From Pectinophora gossypiella (lineage: Eukaryota; Arthropoda; Insecta; Lepidoptera; Gelechiidae), in assembly GCF_024362695.1 (NCBI RefSeq), contig NC_065417.1, positions 3,465,001 to 3,529,000 on the forward strand: a stretch of 64,000 nucleotides of DNA, given 5' to 3'. This document shows, piece by piece, positions 63,672 through 64,000 of the stretch. The translations under genes and the position numbers were made by a program. Position 1 is the stretch's first letter; each line of letters starts with the position of its first letter. A model generated the notes under the pieces. It saw nothing but the letters and a program-made list of their open reading frames with translations. It did no database searches and had not been told where the DNA came from.

Positions 63672-64000
63672 GTAAGTCGTTTTTTTTGATATTTCAAATA
63701 TAGCGAGTACCTATAACTAGTGTAGTGAATTTAGTGAGCCGTCGGCACGTAACTAGCCCAATGCATAAAAACTTAGTTTTTTAAACTATCACTAATTCGT
63801 CAACAAAGTCACATTGCAATATAAAAAAATCAACACAATACAAAAACGCGATCACTTTAATCGACGCCGCACGCCCAAGTTTTTTTTAATCCTATTTTTT
63901 AGAATGCGGCAAAAAGTTCCATGTTTTTTGTAAAGCACTAAAATATTTTAATCGGCCACAAAAACGGTCATTGGAATGGTTAACATTGATATTATTTTAG
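63672..64000 (+). other. Putative start of first intron
   Basis: It begins GTAAGTCG and a T run and stays AT-rich to the window end. No acceptor is expected before the edge, and none is convincing. Confidence 0.3.

Overview
The window looks like moth or butterfly (Lepidoptera) nuclear DNA. It is AT-rich and carries no intact protein-coding gene that I can recognise. It is packed with short interspersed elements of kinds common in Lepidoptera: tRNA-headed SINEs whose tails read GATAGAAGAAG, (GAT)n or (TATG)n, Helitron-like elements ending in a GC-rich hairpin plus CTAG, long-inverted-repeat MITEs, and 5'-truncated non-LTR (LINE) tails. I cannot name the species. The family letters used here (SINE-A to SINE-H, RP, MITE-C, -D, -E, foldback F, H and I, repeats G and X) are my own labels for groups of copies that match each other inside the window. 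They are not database names.

Layout. Positions 1-9.3 kb hold two tandem SINE-A copies, a small tandem duplication, a tRNA/5S-like SINE-B, a Helitron, RP retroposon copies and a ~1 kb inverted duplication at 5533-6532. From 9.3 to 29 kb there are LINE 3' ends (several with readable C-terminal codons), a second Helitron, MITEs and SINEs, including a LINE remnant split by another LINE insertion at 18.6-19.5 kb. From 29 to 50 kb the foldback H family dominates, with a 21-bp minisatellite, a TTAA-flanked MITE, foldback F hairpins, an inverted ~475-bp duplicate pair (39.3 and 43.8 kb) and a deep nest at 46.6-47.7 kb. From 50 to 57.9 kb there are a third Helitron, SINEs with clear target-site duplications (TSDs) and a three-layer nest at 55.3-55.7 kb.

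The last 6 kb (57.9-64.0 kb) are different. I recognise almost no SINE or MITE there, there are two CpG-rich blocks (about 58.7-59.6 and 62.9-63.25 kb), and near the end an ATG directly abuts a consensus splice donor (ATG|GTAAGT at 63669-63677). I read this as the probable promoter and first exon of a plus-strand gene continuing past the window. It is inference from composition and one splice motif.

I found no CRISPR array, operon, rRNA gene or functional tRNA gene. Most long reading frames lie in repeats or low-complexity DNA. What the window offers is a readable insertion history, with many TSDs and nests, and several large hairpin-forming structures. I did not find a convincing new multi-gene system.
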